Positions 35,749 through 44,220 of a stretch of DNA of 64,000 bases are shown here, piece after piece. This DNA comes from CBDEGU01 sp965238045. Lineage in GTDB: Bacteria; Acidobacteriota; Terriglobia; Bryobacterales; UBA6623. The stretch is taken from positions 186,001-250,000 of the forward strand of contig CBDEGU010000010.1 of the NCBI GenBank assembly GCA_965238045.1, read 5' to 3'. A program made the translations under genes and the position numbers. Numbering within the stretch: the first letter of the stretch is position 1; each line of letters begins with the position of its first letter. Below the pieces are notes generated by a model. The model did not search any database. It had not been told where the DNA came from and saw nothing but the letters and a program-made list of their open reading frames with translations.

Positions 35749-37196
35749 GAGAGTGTCCCAATCGTAGTTGAGGGTTTGTAGGGCGGCGGCGTAAAAGAGC
35801 ATTGTACTAGGCAGCCTTTGCTGCTGTGGCCTTGGCCGGATTGAGGATGGCGTCGAGCATCCACAGATCCTTGTAACCCATGATCTTGCGGAAGCTTTTC
35901 TCGGTATCGAGGAATGCAGCCGTGGCCCAGCGACACACCATGGCCGCGTCCTTCCAGCGGGTCACTCGCCGCGTTCTCCGCCGCACCCCGGCGTTAGGAG
36001 ACTCGACGATGTTCGTCGTCGCCAGGCAGCGATGCAGCGACGGCGGCGCACCCAGGCGGTTGATGGTGAAACACTCCTCCATGCCTTCGCGCAAACTCAC
36101 CGCCGCCTCGGGCCAGTCACCCTCGTACCACTGGGCTAGCTTCTCCAGCCGCGCTTGTCCATCTTGGGCTCCCAGCCGCCAGGCGGCCCGGATCGCCGCT
36201 TTGGCCTGATCGCGCTCGGCCTTAGGCAGCCGCTCGACGACATTGCGCAGCTTGTGAGCACGGCAGCGCTGCACCGGAACTTTGCCGAAGACCCGCCGCA
36301 CCGCCGCCCGCAGGGCCTTCGATCCATCGAGCACGAAGAGCCTGTTTTTCTCCGTCGATACTCCCCGCTCGACCATGCCCCTCAGCAAGTCTTCGGCGGC
36401 GGCTGTGCTCTCAGTGGCGGCGTGCTGCAATCCCAGCACATGTTTGTTGCCCTGACGGTCTACGCCCACCGCTGCAAGCACTACATGATCTGCGAAGATC
36501 AAACCGTCCACGTAGATCACCAGCAGATCCAACTCATCCAGGCGCCGCGTGAGCACTTCGTCGATGCTCTTTTCGGCGGCCTCGACTGCCTCCCGGCTGA
36601 CGGCGGATTTCGACACCCCGGCCGTGCCGGCCATTGCGCCAATCACCCCGGCATAGTTGCGCGTCGAGACGCCCTTCATCAGAATGTCGAGCATGCGCGC
36701 GCCGAGGCGTTCGTCGTCCTGCATCGCTTCGTAAGCGGGCACTTTGACCTCGCCGCCGGAGCGTTTGCGCAGTCTGGGTTTGCTGACGCGCAGTTTGCGG
36801 TTGCTGAGCTTGACGCGACCGGGCTGGCGGCCCCAGCGGACCACATCGCCGCGGCGCTTCTTGCCGGGCTGGGAAAGTTTTCCACCGGTAACTTGCTGCG
36901 CCGACAGTTCCAGCACGGCTTGAATGGCGGCGCGGCCGGTGACGTCGATAACCTCGTCGACGGCTCCGCGGCACTGCTCGACCAGTTCAACCAAGGGCAG
37001 CATGAGTTGGGAGTTTTGGCTGAGCAGGCGGGTGAGGTCGTTGGGGCTGACTGGCTGTTGCTTCGCGGAATCCAGAATGTGATATCGTTTCTTCACGGCG
37101 GTTCTCCTTTGTGGTGAAAGGTTTGCTCGATTCTCTCAGAGAACCGGGCTTGAGAACCGCCGCCCTTCCACCTTCAACTAGATTCGGGACAATCTC
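35749..37196 (-). mobile_element. IS256-family insertion sequence with 8-bp target duplication
   Basis: 1448 bases. The ends are inverted repeats: GAGAGTGTCCCAATCGTAGT at the left and, reverse-complemented, GAGATTGTCCCGAATCTAGT at the right, extending about 26 bases. The 8-bp duplication GACAATGC is present at 35741-35748 and 37197-37204, inside the kinase N-box codons. A complete transposase lies on the minus strand. The perfect duplication and intact transposase indicate a recent insertion. Confidence 0.95.
35807..37096 (-). CDS. IS256-family (mutator-type) transposase
   Basis: 429 residues, full length. D-D-E residues are visible in LLVIYVDGLIF, LFVLDGSKALR and TTNIVESPNAGVRRR, with the C/HRAHKLRNV motif (VQRCRAHKLRNVVERLP) characteristic of mutator-type transposases. 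The N-terminal part is basic (KLSNRKLRVSKPRLRKRSGG), for terminal-repeat binding. No frame damage is visible, so the element may be active. It is transcribed against the host kinase gene it interrupts. Confidence 0.95.
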   Translation of the reverse strand: MKKRYHILDSAKQQPVSPNDLTRLLSQNSQLMLPLVELVEQCRGAVDEVIDVTGRAAIQAVLELSAQQVTGGKLSQPGKKRRGDVVRWGRQPGRVKLSNRKLRVSKPRLRKRSGGEVKVPAYEAMQDDERLGARMLDILMKGVSTRNYAGVIGAMAGTAGVSKSAVSREAVEAAEKSIDEVLTRRLDELDLLVIYVDGLIFADHVVLAAVGVDRQGNKHVLGLQHAATESTAAAEDLLRGMVERGVSTEKNRLFVLDGSKALRAAVRRVFGKVPVQRCRAHKLRNVVERLPKAERDQAKAAIRAAWRLGAQDGQARLEKLAQWYEGDWPEAAVSLREGMEECFTINRLGAPPSLHRCLATTNIVESPNAGVRRRTRRVTRWKDAAMVCRWATAAFLDTEKSFRKIMGYKDLWMLDAILNPAKATAAKAA

Positions 37197-37497
37197 GACA
37201 ATGCGGTCAAATACTCTCCCGATTCGAAAACGGTTTGGATCGAGACGACAACCAACGGCCATAGTCTTTCTATCGCGGTGCGGGACCGGGGTGTCGGAAT
37301 CCTCGACAAAGAGAAGCAGCACATCTTTGAAAAGTTCTACCGCGGCGGTGAGCTAGTGCGGCAGGTCAAAGGCGTGGGGCTGGGCCTGATTCTGGTGAAG
37401 CGCATCGTAACCGCTCACGGCGGCTCGGTGGATTTTGAGAGCCGGCCGGGCGAGGGCAGCACCTTCACCATCCACCTGAGGGTTGGGAGCTGAGCGG

Positions 37498-38181
37498 ATG
37501 GCGCGCATACTACTGGTGGAAGACGAACCGGCGATCGCCGCCGGAGTGCAGGACGATCTCGAGCTGGAAGGCTACGACGTGGAGCTGGTGACCGACGGCG
37601 CCGCGGCCGCCGAAAAGGGGATTCAGGGCCAATTCGATCTGATCCTGCTCGACGTGATGCTCCCGAAAAAGGACGGCTTCACCGTTTGCCGTGAGCTGCG
37701 CGCGGCCGGAGTGCGCACGCCTGTCATCATGCTCACCGCCCGGGGCCAGGAGGTCGACAAAGTGCTGGGACTCGAGCTGGGCGCTGACGATTACGTCACC
37801 AAGCCGTTCAGCCGGCGCGAACTCCAGGCCCGCGTCAAGGCGGCCCTGCGCCGCGGCGCGGCAACCACCGAGCAGCCGGCCCAGATCTACGAGTTCGATG
37901 ACATCAAGATCGACCTGGAGCGTTTCGAGGCGAGGCGCGCCGGTCGGCGCATCGACCTCACCGCAATCGAGTTCAAGCTCCTCCGCGCTTTTCTCGCCCA
38001 CCGCGGCAAGGTGCTCACCATCGACGACTTGAGTCGGCAGGCCTGGGGAGAGGACGTCTTCCTGTCGGACCGAGTCATCTACACGCACATGAACAACCTG
38101 CGGAAGAAAATCGAGGTTGATCCGCAAAACCCGCGCCATTTGATCACCGTGCGCGGCGTCGGCTACCGCTTTGATTCTTGA
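37498..38181 (+). CDS. OmpR-family response regulator
   Basis: 227 residues from the ATG at 37498 (GGGAG upstream), four bases after the kinase stop. The receiver domain has the acidic pair in LLVEDEP, phosphoacceptor Asp52 in LLDVMLPKKDG, Thr in MLTARG and Lys101 in YVTKPFSRRE. The winged-helix DNA-binding domain occupies about 130-227 and ends VRGVGYRFDS. The cognate sensor is the immediately upstream kinase, now split by IS256, so this regulator is probably uncoupled or controlled by another donor. Targets are unknown; the PD40 protein downstream is a candidate because it follows 72 bases after. Confidence 0.95.
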   Translation: MARILLVEDEPAIAAGVQDDLELEGYDVELVTDGAAAAEKGIQGQFDLILLDVMLPKKDGFTVCRELRAAGVRTPVIMLTARGQEVDKVLGLELGADDYVTKPFSRRELQARVKAALRRGAATTEQPAQIYEFDDIKIDLERFEARRAGRRIDLTAIEFKLLRAFLAHRGKVLTIDDLSRQAWGEDVFLSDRVIYTHMNNLRKKIEVDPQNPRHLITVRGVGYRFDS

Positions 38182-38253
38182 CCCAAACTTTACCGCGGCT
38201 TGACTCACCGCGAGGCCCGAATCCATAGGCTTGAAACCAGGAGGCAGAATCCA

Positions 38254-40341
38254 ATGAAACGACGAGCGATTGCAAGTCTGGTATTCGGCGCGTTCCTGGT
38301 AGCCGGCGCCGCTCAGCAACGAAGCAGCACGCCGGAGGCTCTGCTCGGGCGCGCCATTCATCAGGAAGAGGCGGAGGGCGACCTGGAAGCCGCCATCGCA
38401 ACCTACAAGGAATTCCTCGCCCAGTACAGTGACAACCGCGCGCTGGCGGCGAAGGCGCAGTTCCGGTTGGGTGCTTCCTACGAAAAGCTCGGCAGGGTCG
38501 AAGCCCGCAAAACTTACGAGCGCGTTCTTGCCGACTACGCCGACCAAACCGGGCTCGTGACGCAAGCGCGGGCACGGCTGGCGGCGCTTGACGCCGCCGC
38601 TGCCAACCAAGGCTCGGGTGTGACGATTCGCAAATTAGACATAACGGGTCCGACCCCGTGGAGTGTCAGTGCCGACGGGCGCTATCTTGGCGCCACCGAT
38701 TTCGTGACATTCAACCCCTCGGTGATCGACCTGGTCAAGGGTCAAAGCCGCAACCTCACCGACTACGCAAACCAGCCAGGCGAGAGAGGATTTTCCCAAT
38801 ACGGCGCGATCTCGCGCGACGGAAAGCAGATCGCCTTTTGGCACTACAAATACGGCTCCACGGAAGGAAATTTGCGGGTCATCGGCACGGACGGCAAGGG
38901 CGAGCGTACCCTGTACCGGTCCAAAGACACCGTCTCGTGGGGAATCCCGGACGATTGGTCGCCGGACGGAAAGCACGTTGTAGTGCAACAAGACGACGGA
39001 GTCGCTTTTGCGCTCGTCTCCGTGGCTGACGGTTCGGTGCGCGTGATAAAGAGTGACGAACCTGACCGGCGCTACCGGCCCAAGATTGTGTTCTCGCCGG
39101 ACGGGCGGTACCTCGCCTATGACTATCCTCCACGAAAGGAAGTTGTCCACGGCGACATTTTCATCCTGCCATTAAACGGAGGCCGTGAAGTTGCGGTGGC
39201 TGCTCATCCCGCTCAAGATACCTTCCTCGGCTGGACGCCGGACGGCAATATCCTCTTCACCAGTGACCGGACCGGCAGCATGGGCTTGCATCGAGTCAAG
39301 GTGACAAACGGCAGGCAGGCAGGCGAGCCCGAGTTGTTAAGGCCGAACATTGGACCGATCGTGCCGCTTGGAATCACCCGAAGCGGCGCCCTCTACTACG
39401 GCCAAAGGTCTGACCTCCGGAAAGCGCACGTAGCCTCTCTTGATTTCACGACCGGCAAACTCACCACGCCTCCGCGACGTTTGACCGAGCGCTTCAGTAA
39501 TTCCACCGCAAATCCTGCTTGGTCGGCGGACGGCCGGCAGTTGGCCTACACTCACCCGCGGGAGGATGGAGCCCCAAGCACTCTCATCATTCGGCCGGAC
39601 GGCGGCGGAGATGAGCGCGAGATCCTGCCCGCTATCCGGATCAGCGCCGGAGCTCGGATGCGCTGGCACGCGGACGGAGACTCCCTGCTCGCCTTGGGCG
39701 CCGGCGAAACCGAGAGCGGTCTTTACCGCATCGACGCAAAGACCGGGGAGGCTGCTTTGCTCACGGAGATGTCGAATGTCGCCTATTTTGCGACGGCCGA
39801 TTGGACGCCCGACGGAAAGTCGGTGTTTCTGGTGAATAGCGGTGCGATCATTCGGCGGGATCTGGTTTCCGGCGAAGAAAAGATCCTCTACGGACCTGCA
39901 CCTGAAATGAGGGCCCTTCCCTCCACCGTCCGCCGAACGCGGGGTCTGCGGGTTTCCCCGGATGGGCGGCAACTGGTCTTCGTCGAACGTCGTTCCGCGG
40001 AAGACTCTCAGTTTGTCCTGCGGCTGCTTTCCATCGAGGGAGGCGAAGTCCGCGACCTTTCTACGGACGGCCGGCTCCTTACCTCAAGGCAGCGATTGGC
40101 TTGGACGCCGGACGGGCGCCACATACTCTTCTTTACCTGGTACGGCACGAGAGCAAACGGTCCCCGTGTCTCCCTATGGAGCATCCCTACAAATGGGGGT
40201 AAGGCACGCAAGGCGGACATAACGATCCAAGGCGAACCGCGCGAGTTGAGCGTCCACCCCGATGGCAAGCGGATCGTTTTTTCCACTCGTGAATCGAAGA
40301 CCGAGTATTGGGCGATGGAGAATTTCCTGCCGCGCGATTGA
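38254..40341 (+). CDS. Exported TPR plus PD40/TolB-like beta-propeller protein
   Basis: 695 residues from the ATG at 38254, chosen for the AGGAGG nine bases upstream and the signal peptide that follows (RRAIASLVFGAFLVAGAAQQ). A short TPR-like region (about 25-110: LEAAIATYKEFLAQY, KAQFRLGASYEKLG, YERVLADYAD) precedes about ten PD40-type repeats: WSVSADGRYLGA, DWSPDGKHVVV, VFSPDGRYLAYD, GWTPDGNILFTSDR, AWSADGRQLAYTHP, DWTPDGKSVFLV, RVSPDGRQLVFVE, AWTPDGRHILFF, SVHPDGKRIVFS. No peptidase or kinase domain is attached. The fold suggests ligand or protein binding in the periplasm. It follows the two-component genes and may be part of the same regulon. Confidence 0.85.
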   Translation: MKRRAIASLVFGAFLVAGAAQQRSSTPEALLGRAIHQEEAEGDLEAAIATYKEFLAQYSDNRALAAKAQFRLGASYEKLGRVEARKTYERVLADYADQTGLVTQARARLAALDAAAANQGSGVTIRKLDITGPTPWSVSADGRYLGATDFVTFNPSVIDLVKGQSRNLTDYANQPGERGFSQYGAISRDGKQIAFWHYKYGSTEGNLRVIGTDGKGERTLYRSKDTVSWGIPDDWSPDGKHVVVQQDDGVAFALVSVADGSVRVIKSDEPDRRYRPKIVFSPDGRYLAYDYPPRKEVVHGDIFILPLNGGREVAVAAHPAQDTFLGWTPDGNILFTSDRTGSMGLHRVKVTNGRQAGEPELLRPNIGPIVPLGITRSGALYYGQRSDLRKAHVASLDFTTGKLTTPPRRLTERFSNSTANPAWSADGRQLAYTHPREDGAPSTLIIRPDGGGDEREILPAIRISAGARMRWHADGDSLLALGAGETESGLYRIDAKTGEAALLTEMSNVAYFATADWTPDGKSVFLVNSGAIIRRDLVSGEEKILYGPAPEMRALPSTVRRTRGLRVSPDGRQLVFVERRSAEDSQFVLRLLSIEGGEVRDLSTDGRLLTSRQRLAWTPDGRHILFFTWYGTRANGPRVSLWSIPTNGGKARKADITIQGEPRELSVHPDGKRIVFSTRESKTEYWAMENFLPRD

Positions 40342-40354
40342 GTAGGGGGAATTC

Positions 40355-40510
40355 ATGCGGCAAGTGGCAGCGTGGCATTTCGGACGATTACAGATCTACA
40401 AAGCCGTGCGCACGACATTGGTTTTCATCGCTGCTTTAGTGCTTCGAGCGGGGGCGTTTGCCCAGCCTGGGGGAGATCAGGGAGAGTTCCCGAACGGTAA
40501 GAGCATCTAG
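40355..40510 (+). CDS. 51-residue signal-peptide-like stub
   Basis: Starts 13 bases after the PD40 gene with an ATG preceded by AGGGGGAAT. It reads a basic N terminus, a hydrophobic core (TTLVFIAALVLRAGAFAQ) resembling a Sec signal, then 14 residues and a stop. The frame runs out where a dispersed repeat begins (about 40497), so it may be the 5' remnant of an exported protein whose body was lost. It could also be a real small peptide. Confidence 0.45.
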   Translation: MRQVAAWHFGRLQIYKAVRTTLVFIAALVLRAGAFAQPGGDQGEFPNGKSI

Positions 40511-40625
40511 GGGTTTTCTGCTTACCCATAGCGCGTGTGGCCCGTGTGGTGGCGGTGGGTGTGCCGCAGGAAAGGCCGCGGATCTCAAAACCGAGAGCCG
40601 CGGCTTTCGGGTCCGTCGCCGGCGA
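40497..40625. repeat. Dispersed copy of the GCCGCGGATCTCAA repeat with its leader
   Basis: TAGGGGTTTT, then GCGTGTGGCCCGTGTGGTGG and AGGAAAGGCCGCGGATCTCA, matches the leader and first unit of the 31.64-31.73 kb array (TAGGGGTTTT...GCGTGTGGCTCGTGTGGTGG). This shows a mobile or copied unit with a defined 5' boundary, about 9 kb away. Confidence 0.75.
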
Positions 40626-40671
40626 CCGCAAATCCTTGCCGCGCGCGCAGCCGGACTCGTGCCACGGGCTG

Positions 40672-41490
40672 CTAGTCGTTGCCAACATCATGGCCCGTAA
40701 GCTGGCCCAGTTCGAAGCGGCCGCCTTCGCCGCCGCGCTGGTAACCGGTCACGGCCAGCCCCATACGGAAGTACTCTTGGAATTGTTCTCGCACGCGCCT
40801 CTGGATGGCTTTGGCTTCCCGCTGGTCGCTGGAACGCAGGTGTGAGATCTGGGCGGGTATCTCGATGGTCTTCTCGACGCGCCGGGGCGCGGGCGCGGGC
40901 GCGGGCTTGGGTTCGGGGCCGGAGTGGATTGCCAAAACGCGCGGGCTGGCCAGGCGCCACTCGGCCACCAGACGATCGGTCGGCATCCCTCCGTGCAGCG
41001 GCGAGGAAGTGATGCCGTACTGGTTGGGCAGGAAGGTGCGGGCGATGGCGCCGAGCCGTTCGATGTTGAAATGGGCGTTGCGGATCTCGAGCGGATCAAA
41101 GAACCATTCGATGAGAGAGACGCCGGCGGCGAGAGCCTCCTGGCGCTGCTTGAGCTTGAGCATGCGCCCGATGCCGCGATTTTGATATTCGCCGAGAACG
41201 CCGGTCATGTGGCTGTGCCAATAGCGGCTCCCGCCGGTCTTGCCCCCCGGCAGCGCGAAGCTGAAACCGATCATCTTCTCGCCGTCATAGGCGCCGAGAA
41301 CGAGGCCTCCGATATACTTCGCTACGCTGAGAATGCGAGGCGGGATTTGATCGATGCCGGAAAACTTCCAAACCCCGACCTGTACCGCCAGGGTTGCCTG
41401 AAATGCTTCGTGGGTGTCGAGCACCCGCACTTCGATCGCCGTGCCTGGGATCACCGGGCCTTTGCCTGTTGCATCTTCGCTTGCTGCCAT
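40672..41490 (-). CDS. GNAT-like acetyltransferase family protein (COG3375 type)
   Basis: 272 residues. The start ATG at 41490 lies inside the end of mazG (40-base overlap), so the two are coupled. The N-terminal half has a GNAT-like fold: VGVWKFSG, LVLGAYDGEKMIGFSFALPG and the acetyl-CoA loop region GVLGEYQNRGIGRMLKLKQR (R/Q-x-x-G-x-G/A as QNRGIG). WFFDPLEIRNAHFNIERLGA and YGITSSPLHGGMPTDRLVAEW are characteristic of this uncharacterised group. A Pro/Ala-rich linker (PEPKPAPAPAPRR) leads to a helical C-terminal extension of about 60 residues. The acceptor is unknown. Confidence 0.85.
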   Translation of the reverse strand: MAASEDATGKGPVIPGTAIEVRVLDTHEAFQATLAVQVGVWKFSGIDQIPPRILSVAKYIGGLVLGAYDGEKMIGFSFALPGGKTGGSRYWHSHMTGVLGEYQNRGIGRMLKLKQRQEALAAGVSLIEWFFDPLEIRNAHFNIERLGAIARTFLPNQYGITSSPLHGGMPTDRLVAEWRLASPRVLAIHSGPEPKPAPAPAPRRVEKTIEIPAQISHLRSSDQREAKAIQRRVREQFQEYFRMGLAVTGYQRGGEGGRFELGQLTGHDVGND

Positions 41491-42296
41491 AGCCGCTCCA
41501 TCTCGCTGATCGTGGAAGCCTCGAGCGTTGTGCCCTGGCGGCGGAGTTCCCGCTCGATCGAGGCAAAACGCTCCCGGAATTTGCGGTTCGTGCGCCGCAG
41601 CGCCAGCTCGGGGTCGACGCGGGCATGCCGCGCCAGATTGACCAGCGTGAAAAGCAGGTCGCCGAGTTCTTCTTCCATTTGATCGCTCTCGTTATCCCGC
41701 ATCGCCTGGCTGTACTCGCTGACTTCCTCTTGCAGCTTCGCAAGCACCTGCCGGCCGCTCTCCCAGTCAAAGCCGGTCTTCGCCGCCCGTTTGCTGATCG
41801 CGCGGGCTTCGAGCATGGCTGGCTGCGAGCGGGGGATGCCGTCCAAGATCGATTCGTCGCCGCCGGCCGCCTCGCTCTTCTTCCGCTTCTTTTCTTGCGT
41901 CTTGATTTCTTCCCAGCGATGCAAGACCTCAGCGGACGAGTTAGCCGTCTCGGTCCCGAAAACATGGGGGTGGCGGCGAATCAGTTTCTCGTTGATCTCT
42001 TCGAGGACGTCGGCGATTGTGAAGTGCCCCTCTTCGGCGGCGATCTGTGCTTGGAAGACGATCTGCAGTTGCAAGTCTCCCAGTTCCTCGGCCAGATGGG
42101 TCCAGTCCTCTCGCTCGATCGCGTCGAGGACCTCATAGGTCTCCTCGATCAAGTAACGGCGGAGGGTGGCCAGGGTCTGCTCGCGGTCCCAGGGACAGCC
42201 GCCGGGGGCCCGCAGGCGGGCCATGATCGAAACGAGCTTGTCGAAACCGGGGGAGGGGATTACGGCGCGGCCGGGGCCAGTAGCACAATGTAGCAT
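41451..42296 (-). CDS. mazG: Nucleoside triphosphate pyrophosphohydrolase MazG
   Basis: 281 residues from the ATG at 42296 (an upstream in-frame start at 42377 is possible). It hydrolyses NTPs to NMP and pyrophosphate, cleaning damaged nucleotides. Two MazG domains are present: the N-terminal one with CPWDREQTLATLRRYLIEETYE, EELGDLQLQIVF and RRHPHVFG, and the C-terminal one with KLQEEVSEYSQA and EEELGDLLFTLVNLARH. The E-E-x-x-E and E-E-x-x-D metal motifs are intact. HPHVFG is diagnostic. The next gene overlaps its 3' end by 40 bases. Confidence 0.95.
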   Translation of the reverse strand: MLHCATGPGRAVIPSPGFDKLVSIMARLRAPGGCPWDREQTLATLRRYLIEETYEVLDAIEREDWTHLAEELGDLQLQIVFQAQIAAEEGHFTIADVLEEINEKLIRRHPHVFGTETANSSAEVLHRWEEIKTQEKKRKKSEAAGGDESILDGIPRSQPAMLEARAISKRAAKTGFDWESGRQVLAKLQEEVSEYSQAMRDNESDQMEEELGDLLFTLVNLARHARVDPELALRRTNRKFRERFASIERELRRQGTTLEASTISEMERLWQQAKMQQAKAR

Positions 42297-42529
42297 AGCG
42301 GGTTGGCGGATCAGCGCCGACGTTGAGGCGATGTGTCGTTCGCGGGAAGCGAAGGCCTCATACGGGACATTCCGCACTGGCCTGACCGCGGATTTCTATC
42401 CCCGGCCCTGTCGCGGGCCTTGAGGATTTTCAATAATGACATGGTCCGACTCCGACGATGCATTCGCCGCAGCCGGCGCGCCGATGTTGAGCAGACCCCG
42501 CGGGTTGTCTATTTCATTCCTGAAAATGG

Positions 42530-42715
42530 TTAGGCTCCGCCGGAACCTTCCCAACAGGTGCCGCCGCAGATCCGGCACTGCGTGCGCCGCTTGGCGTTCA
42601 GCGAGCCGCAGGAGGCGCACTTGTAGTAGGCCAGCTTGACGTAGAGCTGTGTCGCGGCGGCGCTCGATCCGAGAATGAACAGCAGCAGCGCAATGTTGAT
42701 CGCCCAATCGCCCAC
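42530..42715 (-). CDS. Small membrane protein with C-terminal zinc ribbon
   Basis: About 61 residues from a GTG at 42715. One transmembrane helix (WAINIALLLFILGSSAAATQL) is followed by a four-cysteine zinc ribbon: YKCASCGSLNAKRRTQCRICGGTCW (CxxC-x11-CxxC plus one extra Cys). The start is uncertain; no strong SD is visible and the frame upstream runs into 15-bp repeats, where translation looks artificial. A membrane-anchored zinc ribbon could bind protein or nucleic acid at the inner face of the membrane. It follows the mrfB-like gene on the same strand. Confidence 0.6.
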   Translation of the reverse strand: MGDWAINIALLLFILGSSAAATQLYVKLAYYKCASCGSLNAKRRTQCRICGGTCWEGSGGA

Positions 42716-42762
42716 GACTCTATCAGCATCGCATCTATGAGCATCGCACGGGACTTGCCCCC

Positions 42763-42822
42763 GATGCCGGAGACGCGAATGCCGAAGACACGAATGCCGA
42801 AGACATGAATGCCGAAGATGGG
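42763..42822. repeat. 15-bp tandem array, four units
   Basis: Four consecutive 15-base units, GATGCCGGAGACGCG and three copies of AATGCCGAAGACAYG-like sequence, directly between the mrfB-like stop and the zinc-ribbon start. Confidence 0.85.
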
Positions 42823-42833
42823 GGCCGCGGCGA

Positions 42834-44165
42834 TCACCGGCTGGCGGTCTCGAACAACACGGGATGACCCCGCTGCTTCCGCAGACGCTTGCGGAGACGC
42901 TCGGCCCGGTGCGTGATTTCGGGAGCAGGATCATATCCCTCGGCCGTCTCGGCGAAGGCAAGCGCGCGGGCATAGTCTTTCGCTTGATGCTCGTAATATT
43001 TGGCCAGCTCTTCGAGCGCCGCCACACGATGGTCATTCTTCACGCGGCTTAAGTCCTCGCAGATGGCCAGCATCACATCGTGACGGCCCTGACGTTTTTC
43101 GACGAGCGCGCGCTCCCAAAGCGCCGGGAAAAGATCGCTGCCGGGCAGTCCGGCATCCACCGCGCGGCGGTAAAGCTCCGCGGCCGGATCGAACTCCCCG
43201 CAACGCCGCAACCAGCGCGCCAGACCGAGCAACTCCGTTCCGTGGCGCAGTCCCGCGCCGGAGCGGTCGGCAAAAGCCGGCAGCACGACGGCCGACAAAC
43301 ACGCCAGAGACACAATGTCCATCACATTGTGATGGAAAAGCGGCACCAGCCGGAAAGCCTGTTTCGTGCGCAGGTACTCGAAGAAATAGTAGGGCACCAT
43401 CTCTCCGGGCAGATCGCCCTCGCGGACCAGCCCGAGAATCTCGTATTCGAGCTGCATCAGGCGGCAGCTTTCCATGCGCAGCTTCCAAAGCTGCCGCGCG
43501 CCGTGGAGCAGGTCGAGATGGTGCATGCGCTCGAACGGGAACCACTGCCGCCGCATACGGTAACGGGTTTCGAGCAGCGGGATGTCGTAGGCCTTGCCGT
43601 TATAGGTGACCAGCACGTCGTACCAGCGCAGGAATTCGGCCAGCCCGGCGAGCATGGCGGTCTCTTCGTCATAGTCGCGCATGAAAAACAGGCGAACGCG
43701 GAAACCGCCGTCCTCGATCGTTCCCACCCCAACGAGGAAGGCGCAGGTACCGGTGCCACCGGCCAGACCGGTGGTCTCGGTATCGAGAAAGACCCAGCGC
43801 GCCGGGTCGTGGGCCGGAATTTTGTCGCGTGAAATCGCGGTGAGCAGTTCGGCCGGCATCTCGCCGAGTTGTGAAATTTCCATGCTGCCGTGGCGGTGAT
43901 GGGCGGGATAAAAACGCTCGGATACGAAGTAGCGTCCCCACTGGTTTTCCATCACCTCACCGTCGAGCACCTTTTCGGCGTCGTAGCGCTCGGGCTGCTC
44001 GCCGGTGAAGAACGCTGGTCCGTCGAAGCCCCCGCCGGGAATGCCATCCTGATCCACGCATGTATCCGGGCCCGTCGGTTGCGGGTTCGGCTCCATGCGT
44101 CCGCCCTTGACGCGGCGGATCTGCTCCCGAAGACGTTCGAGATCGGATGGAAGGATCGGTTTCAT
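42834..44165 (-). CDS. mrfB: RNase H-like (DEDD) exonuclease with TPR tail, YprB/MrfB-type
   Basis: 443 residues. The exonuclease domain (about 120-290) shows the first motif VFLDTETTGL (Asp128, Glu130), the second VTYNGKAYDIPLLETR, and the third FHHNVMDIVSL. In Bacillus subtilis, MrfB (YprB) and the helicase MrfA (YprA) together repair mitomycin C adducts; the upstream gene here is the MrfA homologue, 55 bases away on the same strand, so the pair is conserved. The C-terminal part (about 310-430) has TPR-like helices (GEFDPAAELYRRAVDAG, HRVAALEELAKYYEHQAKDYARAL). YprB-like naming is safe; a DNA crosslink-repair role is inferred from the pairing. Confidence 0.88.
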   Translation of the reverse strand: MKPILPSDLERLREQIRRVKGGRMEPNPQPTGPDTCVDQDGIPGGGFDGPAFFTGEQPERYDAEKVLDGEVMENQWGRYFVSERFYPAHHRHGSMEISQLGEMPAELLTAISRDKIPAHDPARWVFLDTETTGLAGGTGTCAFLVGVGTIEDGGFRVRLFFMRDYDEETAMLAGLAEFLRWYDVLVTYNGKAYDIPLLETRYRMRRQWFPFERMHHLDLLHGARQLWKLRMESCRLMQLEYEILGLVREGDLPGEMVPYYFFEYLRTKQAFRLVPLFHHNVMDIVSLACLSAVVLPAFADRSGAGLRHGTELLGLARWLRRCGEFDPAAELYRRAVDAGLPGSDLFPALWERALVEKRQGRHDVMLAICEDLSRVKNDHRVAALEELAKYYEHQAKDYARALAFAETAEGYDPAPEITHRAERLRKRLRKQRGHPVLFETASR

Positions 44166-44220
44166 GGATGGGTTTCAGGGATTCGCAACGGACGGCGCGG
44201 AAGGCGCGATCTTCCGCCGC

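Larger units (their letters stand above)
34043..37493 (+). pseudogene. Sensor histidine kinase split by an IS256-family insertion
   Basis: The 5' part (34043-35748) and 3' part (37197/37205-37493) join exactly across the IS. The 5' part has one N-terminal TM helix (LLLIFASTILVPGILLAFFGL), a ~370-residue extracytoplasmic region with a TPR-like stretch, a second TM helix (YFGLLGLVVALLVFGGYL) and the phosphoacceptor His450 in SHEFRSPL. The N box reads HNLLDNA up to the insertion; after it VKYSPDS continues, then VRDRGVGIL (G1), FEKFYRGG (F) and GLGLILVKRIV (G2). Restored, it would be a typical membrane sensor of about 675 residues, partner of the response regulator whose start is four bases downstream. 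As it stands the ATP-binding domain is cut and the product ends five residues into the IS. Confidence 0.93.
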
